Below, piece by piece: positions 18,926 to 27,711 of a stretch of DNA of 64,000 bases. The notes beneath the pieces were generated by a model. The model was not told the origin of the DNA. It made no database searches and saw only the letters and a program-made list of their open reading frames with translations. Position numbers and translations under genes: made by a program. Each line of letters opens with the position of its first letter. The first letter of the stretch is position 1. The DNA lies in assembly GCF_900115365.1 (NCBI RefSeq), contig NZ_FOWD01000007.1, positions 62,001-126,000 of the forward strand. The letters are read 5' to 3'. Source of the DNA: Anaerocolumna aminovalerica (GTDB lineage: Bacteria; Bacillota; Clostridia; Lachnospirales; Lachnospiraceae).

Positions 18926-19748
18926 ATATATAAAAAGATATTTCTATTATATCATATTAGCAATAGGTGCTTTCATAATGCTGATACCTTTCTTATGGGT
19001 GTTTTCTAACTCATTAAAAACACCGGAGAATGTTTTAAGAATACCTCCTCAGTACATACCAAATCCATTAACTCTGGAAAACTTCAAAATTGTATTAAAA
19101 GAACTTTCCTTTATGCGGTATATGGCCAATAGCTTTTTTGTTGTAATCATGAATTTAATCGGTACTGTATTTTCCTCAGCTCTTATTGGCTTTGGCTTTG
19201 CCATGTTTGACTTTAAGGGGAAAAAACTATTATTTACATTAATGTTGGCAACACTTATGATGCCATCCCAGGTAACTATGATTCCTACCTATTTTATATG
19301 GTCAAAAGCAGGATTTTTAGATACCTATGCTCCGTTAATTATTCCAGGTTTTTTAGGCCAGGCCACGGGCATATTCTTATTTCATCAAAACTACAAAAGT
19401 ATGCCTAATGTACTGTATGAGTCAGCTTTGATAGATGGCTGCAATCCCCTGGGGATCTTATTCAGAATATACTTCCCCTTATCCAAGCCAACTGTGATGA
19501 CTTTGGTAATTCTCACTTTTATCGGTGCTTGGAATAATACCATGGGACCTTTACTATATTTACAAACGAGAGAGAAATATACATTAACTATGGGGCTATT
19601 GACTTTGAATTCGTCTCCCATAGCAGGTGCCAATATGGGCGTAAGAATGGCAGGTGCAGTAATAACCATGGCACCGGTTATCCTTGTTTTCCTATTTGCA
19701 CAAAAGTATTTTGTGCAAGGGAATATAAGTTCAGGAGTTAAGGGATAG
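18915..19748 (+). CDS. Sugar ABC transporter permease (UgpE/MalG type)
   Basis: This 277-residue protein has about six membrane spans and the periplasmic-loop signature of the MalG family (FLWVFSNSLKTPENV near the N-terminus). The EAA-loop variant YESALIDGCNPLGILFRIYF lies at about 180-200. The ATG at 18915 is chosen because GAGGTGG lies 7 nt upstream inside the preceding gene; an in-frame start 21 bp earlier has no better ribosome site. It completes the importer with the binding protein and the previous permease. Its stop is one base from the end of the convergent AraC gene. Confidence 0.92.
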   Translation: MKTKYIKRYFYYIILAIGAFIMLIPFLWVFSNSLKTPENVLRIPPQYIPNPLTLENFKIVLKELSFMRYMANSFFVVIMNLIGTVFSSALIGFGFAMFDFKGKKLLFTLMLATLMMPSQVTMIPTYFIWSKAGFLDTYAPLIIPGFLGQATGIFLFHQNYKSMPNVLYESALIDGCNPLGILFRIYFPLSKPTVMTLVILTFIGAWNNTMGPLLYLQTREKYTLTMGLLTLNSSPIAGANMGVRMAGAVITMAPVILVFLFAQKYFVQGNISSGVKG

Positions 19749-19749
19749 C

Positions 19750-20610
19750 TTACCGGATATTTTTACGAAAAGCATTGGGAGTACAATTGTAATTTTTGGA
19801 GAAAAGATTTATAAAATGACCTACACTGTTAAAGCCTACGGAATGACATACTTCTGTTATGCTTAATGTAGAATAGCGCAGTAACCGCTCCGCTTCAGAA
19901 AGTCGTTTTTTATTAATAAAATGGATAACCGTAACTCCTGTAATTTCTTTAAAGGTATGGCATAAGTGATATTTACTTACAAATAATTTCTCGCAGATGG
20001 CATCAAGGGTAATATCCAAGGTATAGTTTTCATTTATGTATCTTATAACATTATAAACCAGCTTTTCCTTTGGAGAAAGCATAGGAGTGGAATTTTCCAC
20101 TGTTTCATCAGAAGATAAGTCACAGATAGTAGTAAACAGTTCTATTAAAGCACATTGCATTTTAATAGCTTTGTAAGAAGAATTCATAACGGAGGTGTTA
20201 TAAAGGTGCATAACTGCATCATAAAGTAACTTTTTACTTTTCTCACTTTGCAAAGAAAACTTTTTTTTCGTTAAGAAAAAATCCCTTACTTTATGGGAGA
20301 ATTCATCGTTTTCTAATATACTTATCTGTTGTAACAATTTAGGGTGAAAAAGTATAAGGATACGGCTTTTTTCGCTGCCGGGCTTATAGACAGTACGATG
20401 AAACAGATATGGCTGAATGAATACCATATCATTATTGCTAATGGAGTACACTTTATTATCAATAAAGTAATTCATTTCATTTCCCAGATAATAATATATT
20501 TCATAAAAGTCGTGATAATGGTCCCATCTTTTGGAAGTGTTTGAAAAATCATTGGTTCTGTTAACTAACAGATTTTCATCAAAAGTTTTAAAAATATAGG
20601 GATCATGCAT
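19750..20610 (-). CDS. AraC-family transcriptional regulator
   Basis: This 286-residue regulator has an N-terminal cupin-like sensor domain (about 15-150, with WDHYHDFYEIYYYL and YLFHRTVYKPGSE) and a C-terminal double helix-turn-helix (about 185-285: LDAICEKLFVSKYHLCHTFK, then ITEVCHSVGFNSVGHFINLF). The start MHDPYIF is chosen because GGCGGTG lies 5 nt before this ATG; an in-frame ATG 18 bp upstream lacks a site. It converges with the ABC operon and diverges from nagB, so it may control either. The inducer is probably a sugar; this is inferred from context. Confidence 0.92.
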   Translation of the reverse strand: MHDPYIFKTFDENLLVNRTNDFSNTSKRWDHYHDFYEIYYYLGNEMNYFIDNKVYSISNNDMVFIQPYLFHRTVYKPGSEKSRILILFHPKLLQQISILENDEFSHKVRDFFLTKKKFSLQSEKSKKLLYDAVMHLYNTSVMNSSYKAIKMQCALIELFTTICDLSSDETVENSTPMLSPKEKLVYNVIRYINENYTLDITLDAICEKLFVSKYHLCHTFKEITGVTVIHFINKKRLSEAERLLRYSTLSITEVCHSVGFNSVGHFINLFSKNYNCTPNAFRKNIR

Positions 20611-20707
20611 ACTAACACCGCCTTTCATGGAATAAAAGTAACTACTTGTATTATATGTTATTCCAAATATATTGTAAAGAAGTGAAAAGTTTTTAAAAAA
20701 TTTACCG

Positions 20708-20726
20708 ATGGCTGGTACCTAGCCAT
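20708..20726. promoter_or_regulatory. Palindrome between AraC regulator and nagB, candidate operator
   Basis: ATGGCT at 20708-20713 is inverted as AGCCAT at 20721-20726 around GGTACC, itself a palindrome. It lies in the divergent control region between the regulator and nagB. A TTGACA-like box follows at about 20753. No second copy was noticed in the window. Confidence 0.4.
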
Positions 20727-20836
20727 AAACCGAAGACACAGTTTTTAAATATTTGACATATTGGTATAAATAAAAAGGCTTATTTATATGACAACAGGTT
20801 TAAAAGAAATATATTAAGAAAGGATAGATTGCTAAG

Positions 20837-21562
20837 ATGAACATTAAAATACTAAAAGACTCAATAGAATTAGGACAGGAGGCTGCAAAGTATTCTGCCC
20901 ATATTATTAACAGAGCCATAACTGAGAAAGGAAAGGCAAGAATTATTCTTTCTACAGGTGCTTCCCAATTTGACACATTAAAAGCACTGATTGAGTCAGA
21001 CATTGATTGGAGTAAAGTAGAAATGTTTCACTTGGATGAATACATAAATTTACCCATCAGTCATCCGGCAAGTTTTAGAAAGTATTTAAAGGAGCGTTTT
21101 ATTGATAAAATTAATCTTAAATCGGCTTACCTGGTAAATGGAGAGGGAGATATTAAACAAACCATTGAAGAATTAACAAAAGAAATCAGAAAAGAGCCTA
21201 TTGATCTGGGACTTATTGGAATAGGAGAAAATGCTCATATTGCATTTAATGATCCACCGGCAGATTTTGGGACAGAAGATGCTTATATTGTAGTAAATCT
21301 GGATGAGGCATGCAAACAACAACAGGTTTCTGAAGGCTGGTTCCCATCCGTTAAGGAAGTTCCTGACCAGGCAATTTCCATGTCTGTATATCAAATCATG
21401 CAGTGTAAGAATATAGTTTCCAGTGTTCCTTTTAAAGTAAAGGCTAATGCTATTAAAAATATGATGGAGAATCCGGTTAGCCAGCGTATTCCTGCAACCA
21501 TACTTAAAATGCATAACAGCATGGCACTTTTCCTGGATAAGGATTCCGCATTTTATTTATAG
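20837..21562 (+). CDS. nagB: Glucosamine-6-phosphate deaminase-like protein
   Basis: This 241-residue protein belongs to the NagB/6-phosphogluconolactonase family. It shows the phosphate-binding STGASQFDTLKAL loop, catalytic-region HLDEYINL, and GIGENAHIAFNDPPADF (most NagB proteins have GENGHIAFNEP, so one Gly is Ala here). NagB turns glucosamine-6-phosphate into fructose-6-phosphate and ammonia. The C-terminal third is less like classical NagB, so a related isomerase/deaminase acting on another phosphorylated amino sugar is possible. Next is nagA, whose product would feed it. Shine-Dalgarno is AAGAAAGGA. Confidence 0.82.
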   Translation: MNIKILKDSIELGQEAAKYSAHIINRAITEKGKARIILSTGASQFDTLKALIESDIDWSKVEMFHLDEYINLPISHPASFRKYLKERFIDKINLKSAYLVNGEGDIKQTIEELTKEIRKEPIDLGLIGIGENAHIAFNDPPADFGTEDAYIVVNLDEACKQQQVSEGWFPSVKEVPDQAISMSVYQIMQCKNIVSSVPFKVKANAIKNMMENPVSQRIPATILKMHNSMALFLDKDSAFYL

Positions 21563-21625
21563 TATTAAATTTACATATTGTGCTGTCACCCAAATATGGG
21601 GTATTTCGGCAGAATGGAGATTTCT

Positions 21626-22813
21626 ATGAAGAGAATCTTATTTAAAAATGCCAGTATTATAACAACTACAGGTATTAAGCAGGGAGAACTTTTGACGGCA
21701 GGAAGCAAAATTCATAGAGTTGTCTATAACGGTGTTATTGAAGAAACTTATGATGAAATTATAAATGTAGAGGGCAAATACCTTTCTCCTGGGTTTATTG
21801 ATATCCATACCCATGGAGGAGGCGGATATGATTTTATGGATGGAAGCTTAGATGCTATTTATAACGCTTCTAAGTCACATATGGAGTATGGAACTACATC
21901 TATTGTACCTACCACCATTACAGGTACCCACAAATCTTTGCTTGATTTTATAGACTTATTTAATCAAGCAGACCTAAGCAGAGAAAGTTGTCCCAATATT
22001 TTAGGATTACACCTGGAAGGTCCGTATTTTTCATATAATCAAAGAGGAGCTCAAGATCCAAGGTATTTAAGAAATCCGGATAAAAAAGAATATTTGGAGG
22101 TGTTAGCTAAAACAGACCGAATTATTCGCTGGTCTTTTGCAGTAGAATTAGAAGGCTCAAAAGATTTTCTCGGTGTACTTAGAGAAAACAATATTGTAAG
22201 TTCCCTGGCACATTCGGACGCTACTTGCGAAGAAGTATATAAAAGTTTTAAAAACGGACTGGGGGCATTAACTCATTTTTATTCTGCTATGTCAACGGTA
22301 ACCAGAAAGAATTCTTACCGGGTGGCAGGGGCTGTGGAAGCCGGTTATCTCCTTGATGATTTATATGTGGAAGTGATTGCAGACGGGAAGCATTTGCCCA
22401 AAGAATTACTTCAGTTAATTTATAAGGTGAAAGGCCCGGATAAAATATGTCTTGTTACAGATTCTATGCGGGCGGCAGGTATGCCTGACGGCATCTATGT
22501 CTTAGGCAATAAGGATATTGGATTGGAGGTAATTGTGGAGGATGAAGTAGCAAAACTACCGGACAGAAGTTCCTTTGCAGGCAGTGTGGCAACTGCAGAC
22601 AGGCTTGTACGGACCTTTTACAGATTAACGGAGGCCCCTTTATATCAGGTTGTGAAGATGATGACTTTTAACCCGGCAAGGCTCCTTAAGATAGATTCAT
22701 CCAAGGGGTCTATTGAAGAAGGCAAAGATGCAGATTTGATTATTTTTGATGAGAATATTCTGGTTGATTTTGTTATGGTAAAAGGAAGGATTAATAAAAA
22801 TCAGATGAAATAG
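21626..22813 (+). CDS. nagA: N-acetylglucosamine-6-phosphate deacetylase
   Basis: The 395-residue amidohydrolase removes the acetyl group from N-acetylglucosamine-6-phosphate. Metal-site and substrate motifs are visible: GFIDIHTHGGGGYDFMDG, LHLEGPYFS with the metal Glu, LAHSDATCEE, ALTHFYSAMS, and LVTDSMRAAGMPDG with the catalytic Asp. The ATG at 21626 is preferred because GGAG precedes it by a normal distance and the protein begins with the usual MKRILFKNA; an in-frame ATG 48 bp upstream would add an unrelated tail. It is transcribed with nagB across a 63-bp spacer holding a small hairpin. Confidence 0.93.
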   Translation: MKRILFKNASIITTTGIKQGELLTAGSKIHRVVYNGVIEETYDEIINVEGKYLSPGFIDIHTHGGGGYDFMDGSLDAIYNASKSHMEYGTTSIVPTTITGTHKSLLDFIDLFNQADLSRESCPNILGLHLEGPYFSYNQRGAQDPRYLRNPDKKEYLEVLAKTDRIIRWSFAVELEGSKDFLGVLRENNIVSSLAHSDATCEEVYKSFKNGLGALTHFYSAMSTVTRKNSYRVAGAVEAGYLLDDLYVEVIADGKHLPKELLQLIYKVKGPDKICLVTDSMRAAGMPDGIYVLGNKDIGLEVIVEDEVAKLPDRSSFAGSVATADRLVRTFYRLTEAPLYQVVKMMTFNPARLLKIDSSKGSIEEGKDADLIIFDENILVDFVMVKGRINKNQMK

Positions 22814-22817
22814 ATAT

Positions 22818-22994
22818 TTAATAATTATCTTGCAACTCATATAGCAAATTCATTGTTTTTTGAGGGTATGGACAGTCACTAACATAATCACCTAAAAAGA
22901 TGAAGTGTATAATTCCTCTATGTAAAGCATGTTCAATACATGTATTTAAGGCAGTATAGTTACTGTGTATATCACTTAAAATAGCTATGTTCAT
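22818..22994 (-). pseudogene. Truncated metallophosphoesterase remnant
   Basis: A 58-codon reading frame encodes MNIAILSDIHSNYTALNTC... and FIFLGDYVSDCPYPQ. These are the first two metal-binding motifs (DxH and GDxV/GD) of the YfcE-like metallophosphatase family. A whole member is about 240 residues with GNHD and GHTH motifs further on, none of which occur here: the frame ends a few bases from the nagA stop. A ribosome site (AGAGGA) still precedes the ATG. It is probably a gene truncated by recombination at this point. Confidence 0.7.
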
Positions 22995-23067
22995 TTTATT
23001 CCTCTTTATAATGTTATGGTTTTTAAAATTAAAAACAGTCCCTTTTTATTATATATAACGTAAAAGA

Positions 23068-23153
23068 CCTTCAAGAGTATATTATTGTAATTTATACGAA
23101 TTAACCTATTCATATAATAATACTATACTCTTGAAGGTCCTTTTACTATTTTC
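23068..23153 (-). terminator. Long stem-loop after cold-shock gene
   Basis: AAAAGACCTTCAAGAGTATATTATT (from about 23069) is repeated inverted as AATAATACTATACTCTTGAAGGTCCTTTT (to about 23147). The stem is about 25 bp with one bulge and lies just downstream of the cold-shock gene on the minus strand. A, T-rich flanks give T runs on both strands. Confidence 0.7.
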
Positions 23154-23168
23154 AAGGGAAAGCACCAA

Positions 23169-23369
23169 TTAAAGCTTAGTTACATTTGCCGCTTGAGGTC
23201 CCTTTTCGCCGTTTACTATTTCAAATTGAACTTCTTGTCCTTCTTCTAAGGCTTTGAAGCCATCCATATTAAGTGCGGAAAAGTGAACGAATACGTCATT
23301 GCCTTCTTCGTCAGTAATGAAACCAAAACCTTTTTTTGCATTAAACCACTTGACTGTACCCTTTTTCAT
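23169..23369 (-). CDS. Cold-shock protein, CspA family
   Basis: The 66-residue protein is one cold-shock domain. It starts [18 protein letters not shown] and carries the two RNA-binding motifs, KGFGFI (RNP1) and VFVHF (RNP2). It binds single-stranded RNA/DNA and keeps mRNA unfolded. Length and composition are normal. AGGAGGG precedes the ATG by 5-6 nt. It has its own promoter and a long stem-loop terminator, so it is monocistronic; the 5' leader is about 50 nt. Confidence 0.97.
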   Translation of the reverse strand: MKKGTVKWFNAKKGFGFITDEEGNDVFVHFSALNMDGFKALEEGQEVQFEIVNGEKGPQAANVTKL

Positions 23370-23427
23370 ATAACCCTCCTAAAAGCATAAGAATATTCTA
23401 TCGATACAAAAATATAACGATACAATT

Positions 23428-23456
23428 AATTTATCACATAGAAAGAAAAATGTCAA
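23428..23456 (-). promoter_or_regulatory. Sigma-A promoter of the cold-shock gene
   Basis: On the minus strand TTGACA (23451-23456) is followed by a 17-bp spacer and TAAATT (23428-23433), 50-60 bp upstream of the ATG. Confidence 0.65.
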
Positions 23457-23689
23457 ATTATTCTTAAAATAGAAAAAATTACACATATAAAGGTGTTGAT
23501 TAAGCTATAATTCAAAAGTTTTTTAATCTATTTTTTAACTGATACTAAAATGATTTTAATTGAGTATGTATATATTAGTACTATCAAAATCTTTTCCAGT
23601 ATTGTATAATAAATACAAAATACAAATCTTTACCATGTAAAACATAGAAGTTTTTAATACATGTCCTGAAAAGTAAGGAGGAAGTTCTT
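23457..23689. other. AT-rich divergent spacer
   Basis: No gene. A TATAAT hexamer at about 23606 may be the -10 box of the downstream NfeD-like/flotillin operon, but no matching -35 box was found. Confidence 0.4.
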
Positions 23690-24229
23690 TTGTTAACGGT
23701 ATTTCAAGTTTGTTTTTTTGTGGGAATAGGACTTATGTTATTATCTCTAATATTCGGTAACATCTTTGAAGTAATAGGTATTGACGGCCTGGACTTGGAT
23801 TTTGATATTGGACTTAGTCTTTTTATTCCTATCAGCCCAATTTTGCTGATATTTTTTATAACTGTTTATGGAGGAGTAGGATGGCTTATATGGAATGCCT
23901 TTCCTGCTTTGGAGGTTATTTTTATTATTTTGTTGGCCTTTGCTGCCGGAATAGTATTGTCCACCTTAATGAATCTGTTTGTCATCAGACCCTTAAAGAA
24001 AGCGCAGAATACCAGTACCCCTGATTCAGAGGATCTTGTAGGTCTTCGGGCTAAGGTTACGGAAACAATATTGGAAAACGGGTTTGGAGAAATATCCTAT
24101 GTGATAAACGGAAACAGTTATACATCCCCTGCCAAAGGTATACACGGAGAGGCATTTAAAGCAGGGCAGGAAGTGGTAATCTGCTGGATAACAGATTATA
24201 TATTTTATGTGTCTCTTTTTGATATTTAG
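23690..24229 (+). CDS. NfeD-like membrane protein paired with flotillin
   Basis: This 179-residue protein has three or four membrane spans (about 5-25, 43-65, 70-95) and a C-terminal beta-rich domain of about 60 residues of the OB-fold kind (LVGLRAKVTETILENGFGEI, GEAFKAGQEVVICWI). This is the NfeD/YuaF-like architecture that accompanies flotillins. The start is TTG: AAGGAGG lies 7 nt upstream and no ATG near it fits. It is followed by the flotillin gene after 54 bp. It is probably a membrane partner of the flotillin scaffold. Confidence 0.82.
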   Translation: MLTVFQVCFFVGIGLMLLSLIFGNIFEVIGIDGLDLDFDIGLSLFIPISPILLIFFITVYGGVGWLIWNAFPALEVIFIILLAFAAGIVLSTLMNLFVIRPLKKAQNTSTPDSEDLVGLRAKVTETILENGFGEISYVINGNSYTSPAKGIHGEAFKAGQEVVICWITDYIFYVSLFDI

Positions 24230-24283
24230 TGTAGGTTTTTTGAACCTGCATGAAATATAAATAATTTTTAAGGAGGATACAGT

Positions 24284-25771
24284 ATGGAAGCAATTTTTAT
24301 AGCAGGAATTGCTATTGGGGTCATCTTGCTTTTTATCATTTTAATCACCACTATGTGGAAAAGGGTTCCCCAAGACAAAGCACTTGTTGTAACCGGTTTA
24401 AAGAAAAGGGTTATATCCGGCGGAGGCGGATTTGTTGTACCTTTACTGGAGCGTACCGATAAAATCTCTTTGGAAAACATGAAGATTGAGGTAAGAACAG
24501 AAAGTGCAATGACAGAACAAGGTGTTGACATACGTGCAGATGGTGTAGCAGTTATAAAAGTTAAGAGCGATAAAGAAAGTATTTTAAACGCCATTGAGCA
24601 GTTTAATACAGGCAGAGAGCAGCAAACCATCGACATTATTAAAGATACTTCCAAAGACGTACTGGAAGGAAAACTTCGTGAAATCATTTCCAAAATGACA
24701 GTAGAAGAGATTTATAAGGACAGAGAAAAATTTGCTTCACAGGTTCAAGAGGTTGCAGCAGTTGGACTGGCAACTATGGGATTGGAATTAAAAGCATTTA
24801 CCATCCGTGATATATCCGATAAAAACGGATACTTGGAAGCACTGGGTAAACCAAGAATTGCAGAAGTTAAGAGAGATGCAGCAGTAGCAGAGGCAGAAGC
24901 AAGAAGGGAGACACAGGTTAAAACCTCTGAGTCAGAAAGACTGGGAGCAGAAGCCAAGATTTTAGCAGACACCCATGTTGCAGAAGCCAGTAAAGAAAAA
25001 GAATTAAAAGTCCAGGCCTATCGTGAAGAACAGGAAACAGCAAAGGCTAGAGCAGACTTGGCTTATGAGATTGAGAAAAATAAAGTAGCCAAAGAAGTAA
25101 CGGAAACAGCCATGTTAGTTGAGCTAACCAGGAAGGAAAAAGAAAGTGAGATTCAGGATAAAGAAGCTGTCAGACGTGAAAAAGAACTTCTTGCCACTGT
25201 AAATAAGCAAGCAGATGCAGATGCCTATAGAATCGGTAAAGAAGCAGATGCGAGAAAATATTCAGAATTAAAAGAAGCAGAAGCATACAGTATGGCTATT
25301 AAGGTAAAAGCAGAGGCAGAAGCAGAAGCCATTCGTATAAAAGGTGAAGCAGAGGCTGCGGCTATACGTGCCAAAGGTATGGCGGAAGCGGAAACCATGG
25401 AAAAGAAAGCAGAAGCATACAAATTATATAACAATGCAGCGGTTACTCAGATGATTGTTGAAAAACTTCCTGAAATTGCAGCTTCAGTTGCCGAACCATT
25501 AACAAAAACTGAAAAAATTGTTATTATTGATAATGGAAATGGTTCAGATTCCCAAGGTGCTGCAAAGGTATCCGGGTATGTTACAGAAATTATCAGCCAG
25601 TTACCGGAAACAATAGAAGCTATGACAGGATTTAACTTTATGGAGGCATTAAAATCTAAGGTATCCAAGGAAAAAGAGACAGAGGATATGAAAGAGAATA
25701 ATGCAGAAGTTGTTTCTGAAGCAGAAGGTACAGAAGTAGTTAAAACAGAAGTATTTAATGAAATAGAATAA
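24284..25771 (+). CDS. floT: Flotillin-like SPFH protein
   Basis: The 495-residue protein has an N-terminal membrane segment (about residues 4-24), an SPFH domain (about 30-190, with ALVVTGLKKRVISGGGGFVVP) and a long coiled coil (about 205-400) made of Ala/Glu/Lys repeats such as EAEAEAIRIKGEAEAAAIRAK cut short here, which form the flotillin oligomer. The tail is acidic. Flotillins organise ordered membrane domains in Bacillus and other Firmicutes. Shine-Dalgarno AAGGAGG precedes the ATG. It forms an operon with the NfeD-like gene. A palindromic terminator follows. Confidence 0.93.
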   Translation: MEAIFIAGIAIGVILLFIILITTMWKRVPQDKALVVTGLKKRVISGGGGFVVPLLERTDKISLENMKIEVRTESAMTEQGVDIRADGVAVIKVKSDKESILNAIEQFNTGREQQTIDIIKDTSKDVLEGKLREIISKMTVEEIYKDREKFASQVQEVAAVGLATMGLELKAFTIRDISDKNGYLEALGKPRIAEVKRDAAVAEAEARRETQVKTSESERLGAEAKILADTHVAEASKEKELKVQAYREEQETAKARADLAYEIEKNKVAKEVTETAMLVELTRKEKESEIQDKEAVRREKELLATVNKQADADAYRIGKEADARKYSELKEAEAYSMAIKVKAEAEAEAIRIKGEAEAAAIRAKGMAEAETMEKKAEAYKLYNNAAVTQMIVEKLPEIAASVAEPLTKTEKIVIIDNGNGSDSQGAAKVSGYVTEIISQLPETIEAMTGFNFMEALKSKVSKEKETEDMKENNAEVVSEAEGTEVVKTEVFNEIE

Positions 25772-25778
25772 CTTATAA

Positions 25779-25823
25779 AAAATGTCATTCTAAGAGAAAA
25801 AATTCTCAAAGAATGACATTTTT
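25779..25823. repeat. Palindromic TGTCATTCT repeat acting as terminator, copy 2
   Basis: AATGTCATTCT (25781-25791) pairs with AGAATGACATT (25810-25820), with an inner GAGAA/TTCTC stem, followed by T. It separates the convergent flotillin and BIG2 genes. Confidence 0.75.
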
Positions 25824-25911
25824 AATTCTTTTTATTATCTTATTTGTTTACTAACTATTATAATATTACTTTTCACTAAGCTTACTAACAAGCTGATTTT
25901 ATTAGCCTTGT

Positions 25912-26610
25912 TTATTCTTTTTTATCTGCTTTTTTACTTTCTTTGGTCTCATTTTGACTTTTACTATCTTGACTTGTTTGTTCACTAGTTTCTTCTTCTG
26001 TTACAGTAACTTTGCACATATCATATTTTCCATTGTCAATGGATGCAAAAATATAGGTTACACCTGCTGATTTCGCTGTAATACGTCCCCCTACACTAAC
26101 GGTTGCGATGGAAGTATCATTACTGGAGAATTTAGCTTCTTCTACTGTATTATTGGGTTTTAAAATAACGGTTAATGTAGTATTACGTCCAACAGATAAT
26201 GTGATTTCTGACTTAGTTAATTTAACGCTAAGTGCAGGTGGTCCCACAGTAACTTCACATTCTAATGTTGTGACGGTTTTAAAACCATCTTTTACAGTAA
26301 CAGTAATCGTCGCATCACCAAAATCAACACCTGTAATGACTCCATCTCCATCTACTTTTGCAATGGAATCAGAACTGGATTTAAAAGTTACTTTGTGATT
26401 GTCAGCTATATTATATACTTTTAATGCATAAGTACGTTCTTTTATAATAGATACTTTCTTAACATTAAGTTTAATGTCGCTTTGCTCCGCCTGTGTGTCT
26501 GAAGCTCTTGCAACTATAATATTACCGGCAACCGGAATAGGAACGAATATAGTGAAGAATAAAAACAAGCCCAGTACAATGAAACACTTTTTTAATAAGT
26601 TATTTCTCAT
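25912..26610 (-). CDS. Secreted or surface protein with two bacterial Ig-like (BIG2) domains
   Basis: The 232-residue protein begins with a signal peptide (MRNNLLKKCFIVLGLFLFF, then a possible cleavage after ARA near residue 35). Two BIG2-type domains follow, about 45-125 (KVDGDGVITGVDFGDATITV) and 127-205 (TVSVGGRITAKSAGVTYIFA). The tail is Glu/Ser/Lys-rich and disordered. No LPXTG motif or cell-wall-binding repeat is seen, so the mode of attachment is unknown. It stands alone. BIG2 domains occur in adhesins and in polysaccharide-binding surface proteins. Confidence 0.88.
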   Translation of the reverse strand: MRNNLLKKCFIVLGLFLFFTIFVPIPVAGNIIVARASDTQAEQSDIKLNVKKVSIIKERTYALKVYNIADNHKVTFKSSSDSIAKVDGDGVITGVDFGDATITVTVKDGFKTVTTLECEVTVGPPALSVKLTKSEITLSVGRNTTLTVILKPNNTVEEAKFSSNDTSIATVSVGGRITAKSAGVTYIFASIDNGKYDMCKVTVTEEETSEQTSQDSKSQNETKESKKADKKE

Positions 26611-26990
26611 GGCTGTATCCTCTCCAATATGAAATATTCAGTTATTTAAAATATTTCATTCATTCTGATTCTATGATAAAATCATAGAAATCTTTCAACT
26701 ATACAGTGATTATATATTCAATTTTTGTCAGAATGATGGCAAATCTTAAAAAAATCGTAAGAATTTAATAGAGGTTAAAAACATAATTTACCCTTGTTTT
26801 TGAACATGGACTTACGATATAATGATTACCATAGGTTTAATTGGAGAAAAGGTTTTATAATACAAATTATAATCTGCCTTTTCTTTTTGAATTGCATAAA
26901 AGCAATTAGAAAGCATTATACGGAATGCTTGCTGAATAAATATAGAAGTATACATTCAATGTATAAAGTAATAATAAGGAGGATTGTGCT
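26611..26990. other. Control region before third two-component operon
   Basis: No gene is supported; a 71-codon frame here lacks family features. A possible promoter is TTGTTT (26794-26799), 18-bp spacer, TATAAT (26818-26823), which would give a leader of about 160 nt. Confidence 0.35.
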
Positions 26991-27683
26991 ATGCAATATA
27001 TACTTATAGCAGATGATAATCATGATATTACCGATGTATTATCTACTTATACGAAAAAGGAAGGATATGAACCGGTGGTTGCTTATGATGGAGAAGAAGC
27101 GCTACGGTTATTTGAACATTATAATCCGGCGGCGGTACTTTTAGATGTTATGATGCCAAAGGAAGACGGATATGAAGTTTGCAGAAAGATTAGGGCTAAA
27201 TCCAATGTTCCGGTTATTTTAATTACAGCCAGAGGCGAAGATTTTGAACGAATTATGGGTTTGGACATTGGTGCAGATGATTATATAGTAAAACCTTTCA
27301 GCCCAAGTGAAGTTATGGCCAGAATCAGAGCAGTTTTAAGAAGAATGACCAGAACAGAAAAGGATATAAAGTCCGGTAATACCATAACAATAAGCAATTT
27401 GATAATTAATCTGGATGAGTATACATTACATATCGGAGGAAAAAAGGTATCCCTTACAAAGAAAGAAATAGAGACTATGTGGACCCTTGCTAAGAATCCG
27501 AATAAAGTATTCACAAGAGATAACTTATTAGACAGCCTGTGGGGATTTGACTATTTTGGAGACAGCAGAACAGTTGATTCCCATATTAAACGTTTAAGAG
27601 CAAAGCTGGATAAGGTAGACCATCCGAATTGGGAGATCAAGACAATCTGGGGAGTAGGATACAAATTCGAAGTGGAAGAATAA
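26991..27683 (+). CDS. OmpR-family response regulator
   Basis: This 230-residue regulator has a full receiver domain (acidic pair at residues 8-9, phospho-acceptor Asp52 in VLLDVMMPKEDG, Lys in DDYIVKPF) and a C-terminal winged helix (about 135-228, with RTVDSHIKRLRAKL and TIWGVGYKFE). AAGGAGG precedes the ATG by about 7 nt. The sensor kinase starts 28 bp downstream. Its targets are unknown. Confidence 0.95.
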   Translation: MQYILIADDNHDITDVLSTYTKKEGYEPVVAYDGEEALRLFEHYNPAAVLLDVMMPKEDGYEVCRKIRAKSNVPVILITARGEDFERIMGLDIGADDYIVKPFSPSEVMARIRAVLRRMTRTEKDIKSGNTITISNLIINLDEYTLHIGGKKVSLTKKEIETMWTLAKNPNKVFTRDNLLDSLWGFDYFGDSRTVDSHIKRLRAKLDKVDHPNWEIKTIWGVGYKFEVEE

Positions 27684-27711
27684 AGCCTGTGAATATGAGG
27701 AAAAAGTAAAT

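Noticed and set aside
21563-21625. Possible fifth copy of the start-linked repeat before nagA
   Set aside because: A hairpin with CTG/CAG ends and a following AATGGAG exist, but the two-hairpin layout and the 15-nt spacing do not match.
26794-27009. 71-codon frame ahead of the third response regulator
   Set aside because: Rich in Lys/Ile/Arg without a pattern and it overlaps the regulator start; more likely leader RNA.
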